In this document: positions 50,294-52,550 of the stretch, in pieces
Position numbering within the stretch: position 1 is the stretch's first letter
Layout of the letters: each line of letters starts with the position of its first letter
From: an uncultured Bacteroidota bacterium
Lineage (GTDB): Bacteria > Bacteroidota > Bacteroidia > 2-12-FULL-35-15
DNA length: 52,550 nt
Assembly (NCBI GenBank): GCA_903911435.1
Contig: CAIWDF010000054.1
Location: 1-52,550 of the forward strand
Reading direction: 5' to 3'
Program-made: the position numbers and the translations under genes
The notes under the pieces: model-generated
What the model was told of the DNA's origin: nothing
The model's database searches: none
The model's input: the letters and a program-made list of their open reading frames with translations, nothing else

Positions 50294-51841
50294 TTAAACC
50301 TTAGCCACGGGCTTCCCTTTAATTCCTTGCTTTACAAGATGAGCTAAAAAGCTTGTAAATGGCTCAATATCATTTCCTACACTAGCTTTTTCTAATGCCG
50401 CCATATAATTTTTTCGTTCTTCAACAGGAATAACAGTCCATGGATAACCTCCGGAAGCCAACATCACATTTAACATAAACCGTCCCATCCTTCCATTTCC
50501 ATCCATATAAGGATGTATATAAACAAATATAAAATGTCCAAGAACTGCTCTAACAGAGGCCTCTTGTTCATTGCTTAATAATTCAAATAATAATGGCATT
50601 GCATCACGAACAGCATCTACATTTAGTGGTACGTGTTTAGATTGACTTATATATACTTGAGCATTTCTGTAACCTGCCAAATCGGATGGTTTTAATAGAC
50701 CAACCGTTACACTTGGCGCAAATAACTCCCTATACCAATCTCCATGGTCAATATCAGTAACCTGTCCTGAATTCTTACCAATAAGTATTTTTTTTATACT
50801 CTTTCTAACTTCCTGTGTTGCCAGCCAATAACCCCTTGCAGCCATCGCATCTCTTTGTTGTTTGTCCTCCTTATTTTTTTTGACATCCCAATTACCACTT
50901 TTAACTCGCTCTATTAATTCAGGTGTTACCTTATATTGTTCAATTGATAATGAGTGATAAGCATCTGTTAAATAAATATCTTCCACCATTTTCATATATT
51001 TTGCATGGTCTTCAGGTAAACCCGGAGCTTTTGGAAAATGATTAATGACTACTTCTCTCATCGAATGCCACATTAATTTTATTCTGTTCACATAAGGAGA
51101 TCTTTCTCTGGAAGATAAATTAACTGGAGTTTTCGTTTCAAATGGATCGGTTTCTCTAACATCATATCCCGCAGCCTTCATGGTTTTTACAATATCCTCA
51201 GCGATTCTATCCTGCCCTACGTTTCTAAATGCCCCAGCTAACCTACCTGCAACTGTGCTATGCCCTCCATCTAGAAGAATTGATAGTATATCTGATGAAT
51301 TACCTATCATTGTGAGTGCTGTTCTTATATCTGTAGCACTTTTAATAAACATTGTAGGCGAGCAATGCACAAGAGAAGATGGAAGTGTTAACATTCGTAT
51401 CCCATTTATCTCTTGGATTTCAGCACTTTTTACTAAAGGGGATTTTATACTAAATAATGAAGTATGATGTGGTAAAGGTGTTTGAGAATTTACTCCTTGT
51501 GTTGATCTAATAATTAATTGTTGAGGAACAGTCCAATTTCCAGAATGTATTTGCAATGATTGTTCCGGAGAAATGCAATATGTTGCAGCATATCTATCAG
51601 ATAAATATCTTGCACAAAAGTGCCAATATGATGCATACCATGAAGTGCTATCACCCTGTTGTTCGTTTGAAGGAACTGATAAATACCACCCCTTCATTAC
51701 TTCACTTAAAAAGCCATTTTTTGACAAACGCTCTCTATGTACTCGGCTTAATTCAGACGCTTTAATTGCCATAATACCCCTATCTTGAAGCTCCGTTAAT
51801 GCCTCGAGGGATTCTGCTAATTTTTCGCTTGGTGTTGCCAT
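50294..51841 (-). CDS. AbiEi-like/Fic fusion protein
   Basis: A 515-residue two-part protein. The N-terminal part (about 1-220) is AbiEi-like: a winged-helix start (LQDRGIMAIKASELSRVHRE, NGFLSEVMKGWYLSVPSNEQ) and a body with ATYCISPEQSLQIHSGNWTV, as in type IV antitoxin/transcription regulators. The C-terminal part (about 260-515) is a Fic domain with the active motif HPYMDGNGRMGR (H443 to R454), normally used to AMPylate target proteins. An inhibitory-helix motif SLSIE (S297, E301) precedes it, with Gln where Gly/Asn is usual. So the protein may carry both regulatory and toxin functions. Direct repeats upstream (51865-51957) could be its operator. It is the cargo of the putative element. Confidence 0.82.
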   Translation of the reverse strand: MATPSEKLAESLEALTELQDRGIMAIKASELSRVHRERLSKNGFLSEVMKGWYLSVPSNEQQGDSTSWYASYWHFCARYLSDRYAATYCISPEQSLQIHSGNWTVPQQLIIRSTQGVNSQTPLPHHTSLFSIKSPLVKSAEIQEINGIRMLTLPSSLVHCSPTMFIKSATDIRTALTMIGNSSDILSILLDGGHSTVAGRLAGAFRNVGQDRIAEDIVKTMKAAGYDVRETDPFETKTPVNLSSRERSPYVNRIKLMWHSMREVVINHFPKAPGLPEDHAKYMKMVEDIYLTDAYHSLSIEQYKVTPELIERVKSGNWDVKKNKEDKQQRDAMAARGYWLATQEVRKSIKKILIGKNSGQVTDIDHGDWYRELFAPSVTVGLLKPSDLAGYRNAQVYISQSKHVPLNVDAVRDAMPLLFELLSNEQEASVRAVLGHFIFVYIHPYMDGNGRMGRFMLNVMLASGGYPWTVIPVEERKNYMAALEKASVGNDIEPFTSFLAHLVKQGIKGKPVAKV

Positions 51842-51864
51842 TATTGAAAAGATGTGTTTATACG

Positions 51865-51957
51865 TTAGGTTATTCTGTTGTGTAATAATTAGCTTTTAAG
51901 GCTGTTTTTAAATTAGGTTATGCCGCTGTGTTAAAATTAGGTTGTTGCGCGAAATTA
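51865..51957. promoter_or_regulatory. Direct repeats upstream of the Fic fusion gene
   Basis: Two 28-bp copies beginning TTAGGTTATNC (51865-51892 and 51913-51940) match at 23 of 28 positions, 48 bp apart. A partial third copy (TTAGGTTGTTGC) starts at 51937. They lie 24-116 bp upstream of the start at 51841. This fits an operator bound by the AbiEi-like domain, or part of an attachment site. Confidence 0.5.
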
Positions 51958-52124
51958 CAACTAATATTTCAATAGTAGAAGAAATAAAGAGCCAAAATAA
52001 ATTAAAGAGAAATTAGAAAACAAAATAAAAACTACCTTTATATCCTGAAGTGGCTGCGGGTCGAATTCATTAGTTCTCTAAGTGATTGAAATCCATTCAT
52101 AAAGTTCGACAATTCCAACCCGAA

Positions 52125-52178
52125 GGGTACAAAGCCGAACTTTTCGAAGAAATTCTGAGAAGTTCGGCTTTTATTTTT
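52125..52178. repeat. Candidate attachment site/terminator, distal copy
   Basis: Matches 48176-48229 at 50 of 54 positions: same GGGTACA lead, same stem (AGCCGAACTT/AAGTTCGGCT, perfect here) and same T-rich tail. No tRNA precedes it, only a GTTCGAC word 21 bp upstream. The minus-strand frame is conserved (KNKSRTSQNFFEK). It marks the probable right end of the element. Confidence 0.7.
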
Positions 52179-52320
52179 AACAAAAAAACAATTCGGCAAT
52201 TGCGCAGTAGGCAATTGTTCAATTGTTCGAACAAACGAACATCTGAACATTCGAACGATAGAATATCGAAGTGTCGCAATAAAAAAGCCCCTCACATTTC
52301 TGCTCAGGGATTTTTCTAAT

Positions 52321-52380
52321 GCCTATTCGCTATTCGCTATTGCCTACTGTCCAATTGCCTATTCACTATTGGCTATTCAC
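52321..52380. repeat. GCCTATTCGCTATT short direct repeats
   Basis: Four or five imperfect copies of a 13- to 16-bp word (GCCTATTCRCTATT) in succession. Nothing coding is supported between 52179 and 52550. Confidence 0.6.
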
Positions 52381-52384
52381 TAAA

Positions 52385-52523
52385 ATGAGATTTCTCACTT
52401 CGTTCGAAATGACAAGCCTGTGGTGGTGGATAAAAGAAAAAAGAAAGGCGGCTTTGCCGCCTTTCTTTTTTCCCTCCCTTAATAAATATAGCCTGTCATT
52501 CCGAGCGCAGCGAGGAATCTCAT
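52385..52523. repeat. Inverted intergenic repeat around a terminator hairpin
   Basis: A 30-bp sequence starting ATGAGATTTCTC (52385-52414) reappears inverted at 52494-52523 (25 of 30 positions match). Between them is a strong hairpin. It looks like a dispersed intergenic palindrome of the kind seen in many bacteria. Confidence 0.6.
52441..52471. terminator. Strong intrinsic terminator hairpin
   Basis: AAGAAAGGCGGC-TTT-GCCGCCTTTCTT followed by T-run: 12-bp perfect stem, 3-nt loop. No gene is visible immediately upstream in this window. Confidence 0.65.
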
Positions 52524-52550
52524 CCAATTTTGCAGAATGGTAATTGTTCA

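Larger units (their letters stand above)
48101..52178. mobile_element. Putative ~4-kb integrative element at tRNA-Leu
   Basis: The element is bounded by the tRNA 3' end and its 54-bp copy (48176-48229) on the left and by the matching copy on the right (52125-52178). Cargo: a large serine recombinase, a 5'-truncated small frame, and an AbiEi-like/Fic fusion. A hairpin at 50063-50124 could mark an internal junction of two elements. Boundaries are inferred, not proven by an empty site. Confidence 0.55.

Noticed and set aside
52038-52295. Small minus-strand protein gene near the right end
   Set aside because: The frame is similar to the recombinase C-terminus only because it crosses the second copy of the 54-bp site; no start context supports translation.

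Overview
The window comes from a bacterium of the phylum Bacteroidota. The grounds are: several proteins with type IX secretion (T9SS) C-terminal sorting domains of the 'YPNP ... GIYFV' kind, PorP/SprF, GldD and GldE, an alanine-rich L25 tail, AT-rich DNA, near absence of Shine-Dalgarno sequences, and repeated use of the Bacteroidota -7 promoter element TAnnTTTG upstream of starts. No genus can be assigned from what I see.

Layout. 0-1.5 kb: a small unknown gene, then a repeat-rich spacer (palindromes and a 12-unit 21-bp tandem array). 1.5-7.5 kb: a MarR-controlled RND efflux operon (regulator, adaptor, pump, TolC-like channel). 7.5-12.5 kb: a minus-strand cluster of three T9SS-secreted proteins (arylsulfotransferase-like, a two-repeat beta-sandwich protein, CotH kinase-like with a lamin-tail domain). 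12.5-14.7 kb: a second repeat-rich spacer with another 21-bp array, a terminator without an obvious gene, a paired inverted hairpin around a small possibly truncated ORF, and GC-rich palindromes. 14.7-19.3 kb: a TetR-controlled EmrAB-TolC-type efflux operon with a palindromic operator. 19.4-22.3 kb: DUF4258-like protein, alanine dehydrogenase family, DusB. 22.4-28 kb: CPBP protease, dnaG, ssb, gldE, gldD. 27.9-33.7 kb: ctaA, a lipoprotein, a LuxE-like protein, tyrS, glyS. 33.7-36.1 kb: PorP/SprF plus an ECF sigma/anti-sigma pair sharing one promoter motif. 36.2-40.4 kb: small protein, L-asparaginase, TatD, UvrC. 40.5-45.5 kb: two paralogous modular T9SS adhesin-like proteins (three versus one ~250-residue modules). 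45.6-48 kb: pth, rplY, prs. 48.1-52.2 kb: an intact tRNA-Leu(CAA), a large serine recombinase whose reading frame ends inside that tRNA on the opposite strand, a 5'-truncated small frame, and an AbiEi-like/Fic fusion, closed by a second copy of the 54-bp sequence that follows the tRNA. I read this as a ~4-kb integrative element carrying a possible toxin-antitoxin or defence cargo.

How the genes work together: housekeeping genes (DNA replication, translation, nucleotide and tRNA metabolism) are interleaved with two separately regulated drug-efflux systems, T9SS/gliding components and T9SS cargo. The strongest regulatory inference is an ECF sigma factor that probably drives both itself and PorP/SprF through a motif GGCAACC-N14-CGTCTT seen upstream of both. 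The strongest accessory-DNA inference is the recombinase/Fic element at tRNA-Leu. All functions are read from the sequence and recalled family knowledge; no database search was run.
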